A stretch of 28,103 bases of DNA. Source: JBAYJT01 sp041664965 (GTDB taxonomy: Bacteria; Pseudomonadota; Gammaproteobacteria; UBA9339). A program made the position numbers and the translations under genes. Positions 1-7,628 of the stretch are shown here, in pieces. The notes beneath the pieces were generated by a model. It made no database searches, was not told the DNA's origin, and worked only from the letters and a program-made list of their open reading frames with translations. Every line of letters begins with the position of its first letter. Position 1 is the stretch's first letter. The stretch spans positions 1 to 28,103 of the forward strand of contig JBAYJT010000019.1 of NCBI GenBank assembly GCA_041664965.1. The letters run 5' to 3'.

Positions 1-687
1 CCCAACCGCTGTGCCACCCAAATTGGAATATTGTAAATTAGAAAGCGCTTGATCCAAACGCTCTCTGGACCTTTCCAAATATCCAGCATAGGCCATAAAT
101 TCTCGGCCTAAAGTAATCGGCACTGCATCTTGCATATGCGTACGACCAGATTTAGCGACAGATCCAAACTCCTCTCCTTTTCGCTTTAATTCATCCGTCA
201 AAAGTTGCAAAGATGGCAAAAGTTTTTCGGATAGTTTTAAAATCGCTACGCGCATGGCAGCCGGAAAGGTATCGTTAGTCGACTGACCACGGTTAACGTG
301 ATCATTGGGACTAACTAATTTAGAATCGCCCTTCTGTCCGCCTAAAAGTTCGCAAGCGCGATTTGCCAAAACTTCGTTAGCATTCATGTTAAAAGAAGTA
401 CCGGCTCCAGCTTGAAAAGCATCAACAACAAAATATTTGTCGAATTTTCCACTTAAAGCCTCTTCCCCAGCTTGCACTATGGCCCTTGCGATTTTACCGT
501 CTATAGTACCTAATTCCCCATTAGTTTTAGCTGCGGCGATTTTAATCCACAAATAAGCTGTAACCATGATGGGATGTAGTTTAGTGCCACTTATAGGAAA
601 ATTTTCCACAGCTCGCGCGGTCTGAATGCCATAATAAATATCATCTGCTAATTCAATAGTCCCAAGCGAATCTTTTTCTATGCGCAT
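1..687 (-). CDS. Aspartase/fumarase-superfamily lyase, 5' part (runs off the window)
   Basis: Reading the minus strand from ATG at 687 gives 229 codons open to the window edge, so the C-terminal half, including the family signature GSSxMPxKxNP, is missing. Visible family motifs are the N-terminal DIYYGIQTARAVENF, the AGAGTSFNMNANEV segment, QSTNDTFP and SGRTHMQDAVP. These place it in the class II fumarase/aspartase superfamily, enzymes that add or remove ammonia or water at fumarate; aspartate ammonia-lyase is the likeliest activity. It differs clearly from the full aspartase at 3490-4932, so it is a paralogue rather than a recent copy. GAGG sits just upstream of the ATG and directly follows the stop of the AbiEii gene, only 8 bases away, so it is probably cotranscribed with that operon. 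Family certain, exact substrate not. Confidence 0.85.
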   Translation of the reverse strand, partial: MRIEKDSLGTIELADDIYYGIQTARAVENFPISGTKLHPIMVTAYLWIKIAAAKTNGELGTIDGKIARAIVQAGEEALSGKFDKYFVVDAFQAGAGTSFNMNANEVLANRACELLGGQKGDSKLVSPNDHVNRGQSTNDTFPAAMRVAILKLSEKLLPSLQLLTDELKRKGEEFGSVAKSGRTHMQDAVPITLGREFMAYAGYLERSRERLDQALSNLQYSNLGGTAVG

Positions 688-695
688 ATTTGCCT

Positions 696-1397
696 CTATT
701 TGTCATTATCTAATCGCAGTTTTAATAAAAATAGTGTCTCTGTTCGCAACTTAGTTTTAACCCAATCTTTTTGTTTATTGGATAAAAATTCACCAATACC
801 ATTTAAAATGTGCTTATCATTCATTTTCTCTAAACTAGAAATACAAGTTTTTAAAAATTTTTTCCAAGGCATATCAGTCCGCTTTTGGACAATTTCTTTG
901 TTGATCGGCCAATTGTTTTGTAAGAAAAACCAAACATCAAAAATATCGCGATTGCTTTTACCCAAGCGTTCATACATTGCTACCAATTTATGAGCAAACA
1001 TATCTTCGCGCACCATAACCAACATGGAAATACCAAGATAAGTTTTCACTTCATAATGAGATCCGAAAACTCTTCTATTAATTTCCACTTTGATGTTATG
1101 AGCTTTGTCTCGATAAGAAAGCAGAAAAAACAAGCTAAAACGCTTCTTCCTCGCCTCTTTGATTTCTCCATAATTATGCAAAATCTCTTGAACTTTGGCA
1201 AAAACTTGATCTTCTTTTGCAGTCTCCAAAAGATCAAAATCAAGATCAGTGGAAAAGCGCTCTAAACCATAAAAAATAAATGCTGCTGTACCACCTTTAA
1301 AGCCTAAAAAAGATGAAATAGACGTATCAGAATAGATATCCTTAAGTATTTGTAAAAGTAAATTTTTATGCAAAGCATGATCTAACGGTGCTGTCAT
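696..1397 (-). CDS. AbiEii-type nucleotidyltransferase toxin (type IV toxin-antitoxin)
   Basis: This 233-residue protein has the hallmark of the AbiEii/DUF1814 nucleotidyltransferase family: GG at residues 35-36 (FKGGTAAF) followed by ERFSTDLDFDL around 46-55, where Asp51 and Asp53 are the expected metal-binding pair of the polymerase-beta-like fold. Family members transfer nucleotides, in characterised cases onto tRNA, and so arrest growth; some act in phage abortive infection. The ATG at 1397 overlaps the stop of the AbiEi-like gene in an ATGA, the usual coupling of antitoxin and toxin. The stop codon is followed almost at once by the ribosome-binding site of the lyase gene below it. No frameshift or missing catalytic residue is visible, so the toxin looks intact. 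Activity and RNA target are inferred from family only. Confidence 0.85.
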   Translation of the reverse strand: MTAPLDHALHKNLLLQILKDIYSDTSISSFLGFKGGTAAFIFYGLERFSTDLDFDLLETAKEDQVFAKVQEILHNYGEIKEARKKRFSLFFLLSYRDKAHNIKVEINRRVFGSHYEVKTYLGISMLVMVREDMFAHKLVAMYERLGKSNRDIFDVWFFLQNNWPINKEIVQKRTDMPWKKFLKTCISSLEKMNDKHILNGIGEFLSNKQKDWVKTKLRTETLFLLKLRLDNDK

Positions 1398-1978
1398 TGG
1401 TTCTCCTGAAAATGCTTATAAATTTCCTTAATCCTAAGATCCATTCTGCGATTGTGATACGTTGGCAATAATTCAAACACCTTATCCCAATTTAAAGGCG
1501 ATAAGTTATCAAAGTGATAGTCTTTATTTACGTAAAGGATGTCCAAAAACGCTCGCTCTTTGGTGGCAATAGAATATTCCTCTTTATTTTCTATACCAAG
1601 ATGATTTGTAATTAACAGCTGGTTCAGTCTTCTGAACGAATAAATTTGGTTGTCACACTTAATGTCGCGAGTTAAATACGAAGCCACAAAAATTCTATCG
1701 TAATGTTGAAATACTATGCCTTCTTGAACTAATACAGTTTCAAAACTCACATAAGCAGGTGTGAAAATTTTCGTCGCTAACTCAAGTCTGTTGTAATTTT
1801 TATCTTTAGCGTAAATACCGCGACGTAAACGAATCAACCGACCTGTTCTAACATAATAACTAATTCGTACCCGGGAAGCATTATCGCTCGCCTGCCCCCA
1901 AAGTAACGTAACATCCTTAAACGTGAATACCGTTTTTTTGGAGTTTAAAATTGCTGTTATATAATCGCCTTTTTCCAT
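1394..1978 (-). CDS. AbiEi-like antitoxin / transcriptional regulator (type IV toxin-antitoxin)
   Basis: The protein has 194 residues. The N-terminal ~60 residues resemble the winged-helix domain of AbiEi antitoxins, ending in TGRLIRLRRGIYA, a typical element of this family. Downstream are AYVSFETVLVQEGIVFQHYD (about 74-93) and the ATKERAFLDIL segment (about 138-148), both characteristic of the AbiEi C-terminal domain. AbiEi proteins neutralise AbiEii without a stable complex and repress their own promoter through the N-terminal domain. It is the first gene of the operon and overlaps the toxin gene by 4 bases. A promoter embedded in an inverted repeat lies just upstream (2011-2050), fitting autorepression. 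The ribosome-binding site before the ATG at 1978 is weak. Confidence 0.82.
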   Translation of the reverse strand: MEKGDYITAILNSKKTVFTFKDVTLLWGQASDNASRVRISYYVRTGRLIRLRRGIYAKDKNYNRLELATKIFTPAYVSFETVLVQEGIVFQHYDRIFVASYLTRDIKCDNQIYSFRRLNQLLITNHLGIENKEEYSIATKERAFLDILYVNKDYHFDNLSPLNWDKVFELLPTYHNRRMDLRIKEIYKHFQENQ

Positions 1979-2010
1979 AAAAGTGAACCAAATGTTAGCT
2001 TTAACCTCAC

Positions 2011-2050
2011 GTTTAGTTCAAATTATACACTAAACTGCCATTTGAAGCAA
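2011..2050 (-). promoter_or_regulatory. Promoter and likely operator of the AbiE operon
   Basis: On the minus strand a TTGCTT -35 (2045-2050) and a perfect TATAAT -10 (2022-2027) are 17 bp apart. The -10 lies inside a perfect 7-bp inverted repeat, GTTTAGT (2011-2017) and ACTAAAC (2029-2035), separated by 11 bp. A dimeric repressor bound there would cover the -10 and the start point. AbiEi is known in other species to bind inverted repeats at its own promoter, so it is the obvious candidate; the assignment is inference. Confidence 0.65.
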
Positions 2051-2056
2051 CTTTCT

Positions 2057-3310
2057 CTAGCTAACCAAATGCATCAAGCCAAGCTTATCTAATCCAACAT
2101 AAATCATAGTAACAGCGCCGATGGCAAAGACAATGTAACCAATAATCTGAGCTAATAAGCCATATTTGGCCGGAATAAGCTTCTTTCGCACCATTCGAAC
2201 TAAAATCAAGCCAGGGAGAACACCAAAGAGCATGGCCTCACCTATCCCGCCTACCAAATCTAATGCTGTTAAGAAAACGTTGGGATAAATTAAAGAGATA
2301 ATCAAAGTCGGCCCGAACGCTAAAATGCTGCTCAAAACCACACTCTCTTTGCCGGCATATGTATAGAGCAAATCTTTAATAAATCCAAATAGCCCAGAGC
2401 CATTAGCCATATAAGACGCTGTGATAGCAAAAAATGCAAATACCAAGCCAACTACAGTAAAAATATGCGAATTAAGCAGAAGTGACATGGGAACGGTTGC
2501 AGGAATCCCTTGAAAAAAAGCCTGCATAACTTGGCCATGCGGCAAAGTTCCAAGTACTGCCGTCGTCCAAGCTAAATTCATGACCAAGCCTATTCCAACG
2601 CCAATAAAAATCACTTTGCGAAGCTGCTTTAAGTCATGATCAACACAATTTGAAACCGTCGGAATTACATTATGAAAATGAAAAGCTGAAATTACAACAG
2701 GCAGACCTATTGGCACGTATTTCCAATTGCTGGATGCCAACAATTTAACATCGAAGTGGCTACTCCCCATAAAAAGCAAAATCAAAAAGCAAATTATAAT
2801 CACAGTCAAAATTAATGTACTGCTCTTGCGTAATACACCGCGACCAAAGATGATTAAACTAGTCGCAAAGCAAAAATACAAAATCATGATAGCTGGGCGA
2901 GGTAAATGTAGTGGTAACAGAGAATAGATGATTCGCGATATTCCACTCAAATAGGCAACGATAATACCGTACAAAATAATCAGATTACAAATTATTGCAA
3001 TCCACTTACCAAAAACACCCATTTCTTGCTGAAAAAAAGATGGCAAGTCAAAAACCTTTTTGCCACGCGGCAAGCGCTCGGCAATAACCAACGCACTCAC
3101 CACCATAGCCAAACTGATGACAATAATGTCGACCACCGAAGGCAAGTAACCACTTATACCCAGCTTGACGGGCAACGCTAACAGCCCAATTCCCAAAACA
3201 TTCCCCGCCACCAAAAAAGATGGCGGTATAATTTTGATTAATCCTGAGCGACTATTTGTACGACAAAAACTCATGAAAAAAAATCTCCTGACATGTTCAA
3301 CAAAATTCAT
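2057..3310 (-). CDS. Aromatic amino acid permease (TyrP/Mtr-like, HAAAP family)
   Basis: This 417-residue integral membrane protein has about 11 hydrophobic segments. The first membrane segment carries SFLVAGNVLGIGLLALPV (about 31-48), the glycine-rich motif that opens hydroxy/aromatic amino acid permeases such as TyrP and Mtr (about 400-415 residues in Escherichia coli). Later segments with SAFHFHNVIPTV and the ATVPMSLL region also fit. It would import tyrosine, tryptophan or a related amino acid with protons across the inner membrane. The ATG at 3310 has AGGAAG seven bases upstream and is preferred, though it adds a short basic N-terminal tail before the first membrane segment; ATG at 3274 is an alternative. 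It is monocistronic, between the AbiE operon and a palindrome-rich spacer. Substrate is not determinable from sequence. Confidence 0.82.
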   Translation of the reverse strand: MNFVEHVRRFFFMSFCRTNSRSGLIKIIPPSFLVAGNVLGIGLLALPVKLGISGYLPSVVDIIVISLAMVVSALVIAERLPRGKKVFDLPSFFQQEMGVFGKWIAIICNLIILYGIIVAYLSGISRIIYSLLPLHLPRPAIMILYFCFATSLIIFGRGVLRKSSTLILTVIIICFLILLFMGSSHFDVKLLASSNWKYVPIGLPVVISAFHFHNVIPTVSNCVDHDLKQLRKVIFIGVGIGLVMNLAWTTAVLGTLPHGQVMQAFFQGIPATVPMSLLLNSHIFTVVGLVFAFFAITASYMANGSGLFGFIKDLLYTYAGKESVVLSSILAFGPTLIISLIYPNVFLTALDLVGGIGEAMLFGVLPGLILVRMVRKKLIPAKYGLLAQIIGYIVFAIGAVTMIYVGLDKLGLMHLVS

Positions 3311-3327
3311 ATGATGCTTCCTTTTTC

Positions 3328-3475
3328 CCCAGGGCGACTCTCGCTAACGCTCGCTTGCCCTGGGCTATTCTAGATTCGCCACGTTGTGGCTATTTTAAAA
3401 CAAAGCCTTGAAAAGGCGATTTAGAATAGCCCAGCCCAAGTGATCACGCGTTTTGCGTGAGAACGTCGGGCTGGG
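3328..3475. repeat. Multi-arm palindromic island between permease and aspA
   Basis: Three consecutive palindromes fill this spacer. CCCAGGGC (3328-3335) pairs with GCCCTGGG (3357-3364). TGGGCTATTCTA (3361-3372) pairs over 12 bp with TAGAATAGCCCA (3422-3433) and encloses two small hairpins, GCCAC-gtt-GTGGC (3378-3390) and GCCTT-gaa-AAGGC (3405-3417). CCCAGCCC (3430-3437) pairs with GGGCTGGG (3468-3475) around TCACGC/GCGTGA (3444-3460). The first part recurs at 15620-15684, so at least that portion is a dispersed repeat. It may also end transcription of aspA, whose stop is at 3490. Confidence 0.75.
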
Positions 3476-3489
3476 TTACAATAACGATT

Positions 3490-4932
3490 TTAGCGTTTCC
3501 CTTTGTCCTTCTCAATTTTATCCGCAATAGTCAAGTAATCGAGCGGCTTGGTCATATTCATAGGCAGTAAAATCATATCTACTTCTTCATCAGTCAACAA
3601 ACCAGACTTACGTATCAAGTCATAGACTGTCTTGTCCTGATCTTTCATAACTTCTTTAGCTATTTTTGCGGCAGCTTCATAGCCAATATATGGAGTAAAA
3701 GCCGTAAGTAAACCAGCCGAAAGACGCACGTCCATATTGCAGTGCTCTACATTAGCTGTAATTCCATCCACACATTTTTCTTTTAGAATTAAACAACCGC
3801 GTTTCAGTAAAATAATTGATTCTAAAATGTCATAAAGCATAACTGGCTCAAAAGCATTGAGCTGCAACTGCCCTGCTGAAGCCGCCATTGTTACAACTAA
3901 GTCAAAACCAATAACTTGGAAGCAAATTTGATTTACAACTTCTGGAATAACCGGATTAACTTTACCTGGCATAATAGAAGATCCAGGCTGACGTGCCGGC
4001 AAATTTATATCACCTAAACCAGCTTTTGGACCAGATGATAAAAGACGCAAATCATTACAAATTTTAGTTAACTTAACAGCAAACCGTTTCAACACTGAAG
4101 AAATAGAAACAAAAGCTGCCGTATCACTAGTGGCCTCCACTAAATCCATAGCATTGTGTACCGGAAGATTTGTAATCTTGGATAAATATTTACAAACTAA
4201 ATCGGCATACCCAGGCAAAGTGTTAATACCAGTGCCTATTGCCGTCGCACCCATGTTAATAACATGGCAAAGTTTAAAAGAATCTTGTAAATGATGAATA
4301 TCTTCGTCGATAGCCACTCCAAAAGCTCGAAACTCTTGCCCCAAAGTCATGGGAACTGCGTCTTGTAGCTGTGTGCGCCCCATTTTGATGATATCTTTAA
4401 ATTCTTCGGCTTTAGCAAAAAATGAATCTCTCAAGGCTTCTAAAGCAGAAACAATATCACTCTGACAGCGCGCTATCGCTATTTTGGCAGCCGTGGGATA
4501 AACATCGTTAGTAGACTGTGATAAATTGAGATGGTTATTGGGATGAATGTATTGGTATTCGCCTTTCTTATGTCCCATGATTTCTAAAGCGCGATTACAA
4601 ATAACCTCATTAGCGGCCATGTTAGCGGAAGTACCCGCTCCGCCTTGGATCATGTCGACTGGAAATTGATCAAACAAAGCCCCATCGTAGATTTCGCGTG
4701 AAGCCTTTATAATTGCCTCAGCAATGTCTTTGTCTAGCAAGCCTAAATCACGGTTAGCACAAGCCGCAGCTTCTTTAACTGCAGCCAAAGCATGAACTAC
4801 CTTCGGCCGATCCGACATCGTAACGCCGGTGACATGGAAATTATCTATGGCTCTTTGCGTCTGTACGCCGTAATATTTATCAGCTGGAATTTCTAAAGAA
4901 CCTAAACTATCAGACTCAATACGTGTTTTCAT
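3490..4932 (-). CDS. aspA: Aspartate ammonia-lyase (aspartase)
   Basis: Catalyses L-aspartate to fumarate plus ammonia in the cytosol, feeding amino acid carbon into the TCA cycle. The 480-residue length matches the family (478 in Escherichia coli). Diagnostic segments are PADKYYGVQTQRAIDNF near the N-terminus, GGAGTSANMAANEV, the NLSQSTNDVYPT segment, MGRTQLQDAVPMTLGQEFRAF and the signature loop GSSIMPGKVNPVIPEVVNQ, whose serine is the catalytic base in this superfamily. The PVIPEVVNQICF wording and the following AGQLQLNAFEP favour aspartase over class II fumarase. AGGTGA precedes the ATG at 4932. A 10-bp inverted repeat lies 22-47 bases upstream and may be regulatory. A second, divergent family member lies at the left window edge. 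Confidence 0.93.
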   Translation of the reverse strand: MKTRIESDSLGSLEIPADKYYGVQTQRAIDNFHVTGVTMSDRPKVVHALAAVKEAAACANRDLGLLDKDIAEAIIKASREIYDGALFDQFPVDMIQGGAGTSANMAANEVICNRALEIMGHKKGEYQYIHPNNHLNLSQSTNDVYPTAAKIAIARCQSDIVSALEALRDSFFAKAEEFKDIIKMGRTQLQDAVPMTLGQEFRAFGVAIDEDIHHLQDSFKLCHVINMGATAIGTGINTLPGYADLVCKYLSKITNLPVHNAMDLVEATSDTAAFVSISSVLKRFAVKLTKICNDLRLLSSGPKAGLGDINLPARQPGSSIMPGKVNPVIPEVVNQICFQVIGFDLVVTMAASAGQLQLNAFEPVMLYDILESIILLKRGCLILKEKCVDGITANVEHCNMDVRLSAGLLTAFTPYIGYEAAAKIAKEVMKDQDKTVYDLIRKSGLLTDEEVDMILLPMNMTKPLDYLTIADKIEKDKGKR

Positions 4933-4954
4933 AAATCACCTCATTTTAAAATTC

Positions 4955-4979
4955 AGTTGTCGACATTTTGTCGACAACT
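4955..4979 (-). promoter_or_regulatory. Perfect 10-bp inverted repeat upstream of aspA
   Basis: AGTTGTCGAC (4955-4964) and GTCGACAACT (4970-4979) are perfect inverted copies around a 5-base spacer. The element is 22 bases upstream of the aspA start codon on its coding strand. It could be an operator or a 5' untranslated hairpin. No T-run follows it, so a terminator is unlikely. The rest of the 4933-5251 spacer holds the cloverleaf palindrome and one repeat copy listed separately. Confidence 0.5.
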
Positions 4980-5041
4980 CAATATCACTCCACCTTTTTT
5001 TATTTCGCTCCTTCAGAGCTAAAACATTATTTACATCTTTA

Positions 5042-5126
5042 CCCAGGGTTTCCGGCGCGACTTCGTCGCTAGGTCATCACGCCCTGGCGTGATGAGGAAA
5101 CTACGAAGTAGTGACGTAACCCTGGG
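5042..5126. repeat. Cloverleaf-like palindromic element
   Basis: An outer 9-bp stem, CCCAGGGTT (5042-5050) with AACCCTGGG (5118-5126), encloses three perfect hairpins: GCGAC-ttc-GTCGC (5057-5069), TCATCACGCC-ct-GGCGTGATGA (5074-5095) and ACTAC-gaa-GTAGT (5100-5112). All four stems are mutually compatible, giving a cloverleaf in RNA or extruded single-stranded DNA. It carries no tRNA consensus (no TTCRA loop, no anticodon arm). The outer stem resembles the CCCAGGGC/GCCCTGGG stem of the island at 3328, so they may belong to one loosely conserved family. Confidence 0.7.
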
Positions 5127-5189
5127 GAAATGAAGCAGAATCCTAGCCCTACAGGGACGTAATAAAAATTTGTCGTGTACAAAGTACGG

Positions 5190-5224
5190 AAACATGTCTA
5201 CGCGTTTTCCTTTAAAATCAATCA
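5190..5224 (+). repeat. ACATGTCTAC repeat, copy 1
   Basis: AACATGTCTACGCG is followed by TTTAAAATCAATC, matching the core of a ~40-bp repeat found at five other spacers in this window. This copy lacks the 3' GTTATA end; instead it runs into the TCACGCC hairpin at 5222-5237. Confidence 0.6.
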
Positions 5225-5237
5225 CGCCGAGGCGTGA
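5222..5237 (-). terminator. Short hairpin after the phosphorylase gene
   Basis: TCACGCC (5222-5228) and GGCGTGA (5231-5237) form a 7-bp stem 14 bases past the end of the GH65 coding region on its strand. The 3' side lacks a clear T-tract, so termination is possible but weakly supported. The same TCACGCC/GGCGTGA arm occurs in the cloverleaf at 5074-5095. Confidence 0.35.
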
Positions 5238-5251
5238 GTTATGTTTTCAAA

Positions 5252-7576
5252 TTAGGTTTTGGAATTTTCCACCGCAAAAATCTCTGATTTTTTACCTAAA
5301 ATTTTCTTCTTTTCACCATAAACTTGAATCTCAATCGGTTCGGCGGATTCGTTAGTTATTTCCACCTGTTTCTTGTCCACTTTAATCTTCAACAAATTCT
5401 TACGAAAAATAATCTTAAAAGCATAAGAATCCCAATTGGGAATAATCATGGGCGAAAAATGTAAAGTATTATCTCTCACTCGCATACCGCCAAAACCTTG
5501 CACTATAGCGAGCCAAGAGCCACTCATGCTGGTAATATGGCAACCTTCCTTAATTTCGTGATTGTAATCGTCTAAGTCGAGACGCGCTGTACGCAGATAA
5601 AGCTCGTAGGCTTTTTCAGCATAACCCAGTTTCGCCGCTAAAATCACGTGGATACAGGGTGATAGTGACGATTCGTGAAGCGTACGCGGTTCATAAAAAT
5701 CGAAATTGCGCTTCAAGGTCGCTAACTCATGACGATCTTCAAAATAATACAAACCGTGCAAAACGTCTGCTTGTTTCAAAAAGCAAGAGCGTAAAATTCT
5801 ATCCCAAGACCAATGCTGATTAAGTGGTCGCTCTTTTGGATCCAAATCCGCCACCATTCTTTGTTCTTTGTCCAAATAACCATCTTGCTGCAAGAACACG
5901 CCAGATTTTTTATCGAATGGGAAATGCATATTGCCCATGATCTCGCGCCACTTCGCACTTTCTTTTTCTTCGTGGAATTTTGTTTTTTCCAACAGCTTTT
6001 TATATTTAACAGCATCTTTGCTCTTGACATAAGCAATGCTTTCTAAAGCAAATTCCATTGTCCAGACTGCTATGGTGTTGGTATACCAATTATTATCGAC
6101 GTTATTCTCATATTCATTCGGCCCTGTGACGCCCAAAATAACATATTTTCCTTTCTCTTCCGAAAAGCTAGCGCGACCAGCCCAAAAACGAGCTAAAGCT
6201 ATAAGCGATTCCAAACCATAATCGACTAGATATTCTTTATCTCCCGTATAATTAACATAGTTGTAAATCGCATAAGCCATAGAGCCATTGCGATGAATTT
6301 CTTCAAAGGTAATTTCCCACTCATTGTGACCTTCTTCCCCGTTTACTGTCACCATTGGGTAAAGAGCAGCGCCGCCATAAATACCGATATTTTCCGCTAG
6401 TTTGATCGCTTGCGGTAATTGATGATAACGATACAGCAACAAGTTTTTCGCTGCCTGCTGCCCTTCTGCTGCCATATAAAAGGGAAAACAGAACGCTTCT
6501 GTATCCCAATAAGTTACTCCGCCATATTTTTCGCCAGTATAACCCTTGGGACCAATATTCAAATCTGCATCTTCGCCGGAATAAGTTTGCGTAAGCTGAA
6601 AAATACAAAAACGAATCGCTTGCTGCGCTGCCACATCACCTTCGATAACAACATCACTATGCTCCCACTTTGCAAGCCAAGCAGCTTTTTGTTCAGCCAA
6701 AAGCGCATCAAAACCAATTTTTTCTGCTTTTTTAGTCAATTCATCGGCAATATTTTGCAGCTCATTTTTTGGATAATAAAGCGAAGCTGCTATCGCTGCA
6801 TATTTATAGACAAGAGTTTCTTCCCCCTCTTTACAATCAATCTTAACACTATTGGCCACATATTTTTCTTTAGAGATCAATTCTGGATTTAAAACTAACT
6901 TCTGGCCATTTTGTTCGATATGAAAACGCATAGCGGTACAAACTAAGAAATTGGTCTTGCAAGTTTCAACAGTGATATGTGCGTAATTTTTATCTGCATG
7001 CCGCTCCACAACTTCCGAAAAAGAATTGCCATAGTTGGACCACTCGTTTTTCATATCGGCATCAAGATAAGGCGTGACAGTAACTGCGCCAGAAAAATTA
7101 AGCGGGGTGAAGGCATAGCGGATAGCGCCAATTTCTTTGTGTATAACACTTAAAAAACGTTTAGCATGAACTTTTAGTTTTTTACCACTTGGAAACTCAG
7201 CAACAAAAGATCTCTCTAAGTAGCCTTCATGCATATTAAGAATTCTAACAAAATCACTGACCTTACAATGTGCTAAATCTAATTTTTCGTTTTCTATTTT
7301 AATACCGATTCCGATCCAATTTGGCATATTAACCAACTTAGCAAAATACGCTGGATAACCGTGCTTCCAATAACCAACTTTGGTTGGATCGGGATAATAA
7401 ACATTGCCGATATAATTGCCGTGCAGCGACTCGCCGCTATATTCTTCTTCAAAGCTAGCGCGTTGCCCCATGCGCCCATTACCAATGCTGAATAAACTTT
7501 CGGAAGAGCGATGATTGCTCGGTTTAAAACCGTTTTCAATAATGTGCCAAGGATGCAGAGTTAGATATTGATTCAT
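5252..7576 (-). CDS. Glycoside hydrolase family 65 phosphorylase, probably maltose phosphorylase
   Basis: This 774-residue cytosolic enzyme of GH65 would split maltose with phosphate into glucose and beta-glucose 1-phosphate. The general-acid glutamate is in TGPNEYENN at Glu488, almost the same number as Glu487 of Lactobacillus brevis maltose phosphorylase. The substrate loop HNEWEITFE starts at His417; the equivalent His413-Glu421 loop in that enzyme is linked to maltose specificity, as opposed to kojibiose or trehalose. The N-terminal beta-sandwich, the central (alpha/alpha) barrel and the small C-terminal beta domain (KKQVEITNESAEPIEIQVYG) are all present. AGG before the ATG at 7576 lies in the tail of an intergenic repeat. 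The sugar transporter gene 7762-9108 is just upstream on the same strand. No beta-phosphoglucomutase gene is in the window. Family certain, maltose likely. Confidence 0.88.
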   Translation of the reverse strand: MNQYLTLHPWHIIENGFKPSNHRSSESLFSIGNGRMGQRASFEEEYSGESLHGNYIGNVYYPDPTKVGYWKHGYPAYFAKLVNMPNWIGIGIKIENEKLDLAHCKVSDFVRILNMHEGYLERSFVAEFPSGKKLKVHAKRFLSVIHKEIGAIRYAFTPLNFSGAVTVTPYLDADMKNEWSNYGNSFSEVVERHADKNYAHITVETCKTNFLVCTAMRFHIEQNGQKLVLNPELISKEKYVANSVKIDCKEGEETLVYKYAAIAASLYYPKNELQNIADELTKKAEKIGFDALLAEQKAAWLAKWEHSDVVIEGDVAAQQAIRFCIFQLTQTYSGEDADLNIGPKGYTGEKYGGVTYWDTEAFCFPFYMAAEGQQAAKNLLLYRYHQLPQAIKLAENIGIYGGAALYPMVTVNGEEGHNEWEITFEEIHRNGSMAYAIYNYVNYTGDKEYLVDYGLESLIALARFWAGRASFSEEKGKYVILGVTGPNEYENNVDNNWYTNTIAVWTMEFALESIAYVKSKDAVKYKKLLEKTKFHEEKESAKWREIMGNMHFPFDKKSGVFLQQDGYLDKEQRMVADLDPKERPLNQHWSWDRILRSCFLKQADVLHGLYYFEDRHELATLKRNFDFYEPRTLHESSLSPCIHVILAAKLGYAEKAYELYLRTARLDLDDYNHEIKEGCHITSMSGSWLAIVQGFGGMRVRDNTLHFSPMIIPNWDSYAFKIIFRKNLLKIKVDKKQVEITNESAEPIEIQVYGEKKKILGKKSEIFAVENSKT

Positions 7577-7579
7577 TTT

Positions 7580-7622
7580 TATAACCTATTGATTTACAAA
7601 GAATTCACATAGACATGTTTTC
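7580..7622 (-). repeat. ACATGTCTAC repeat, copy 2, directly upstream of the phosphorylase start
   Basis: On the minus strand it reads AAAACATGTCTATG, then CTTTGTAAATCAATAGGTTATA, ending 3 bases before the phosphorylase ATG. The AGG in its AATAGGTTATA end is the only plausible ribosome-binding site for that gene, so the repeat appears to have been put to use there. Confidence 0.65.
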
Positions 7623-7628
7623 AAGAAT

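Noticed and set aside
5042..5126. Cloverleaf read as a degenerate tRNA or tRNA-like gene
   Set aside because: Arm sizes, loops of 2-3 bases and the lack of TTC loop, anticodon loop and CCA exclude a tRNA.
5031..5225. 64-codon minus-strand reading frame in the spacer between aspA and the phosphorylase gene
   Set aside because: It runs through the cloverleaf palindrome and repeat copy 1, has no ribosome-binding site and an Arg/Leu-rich composition typical of chance frames in palindromic DNA.
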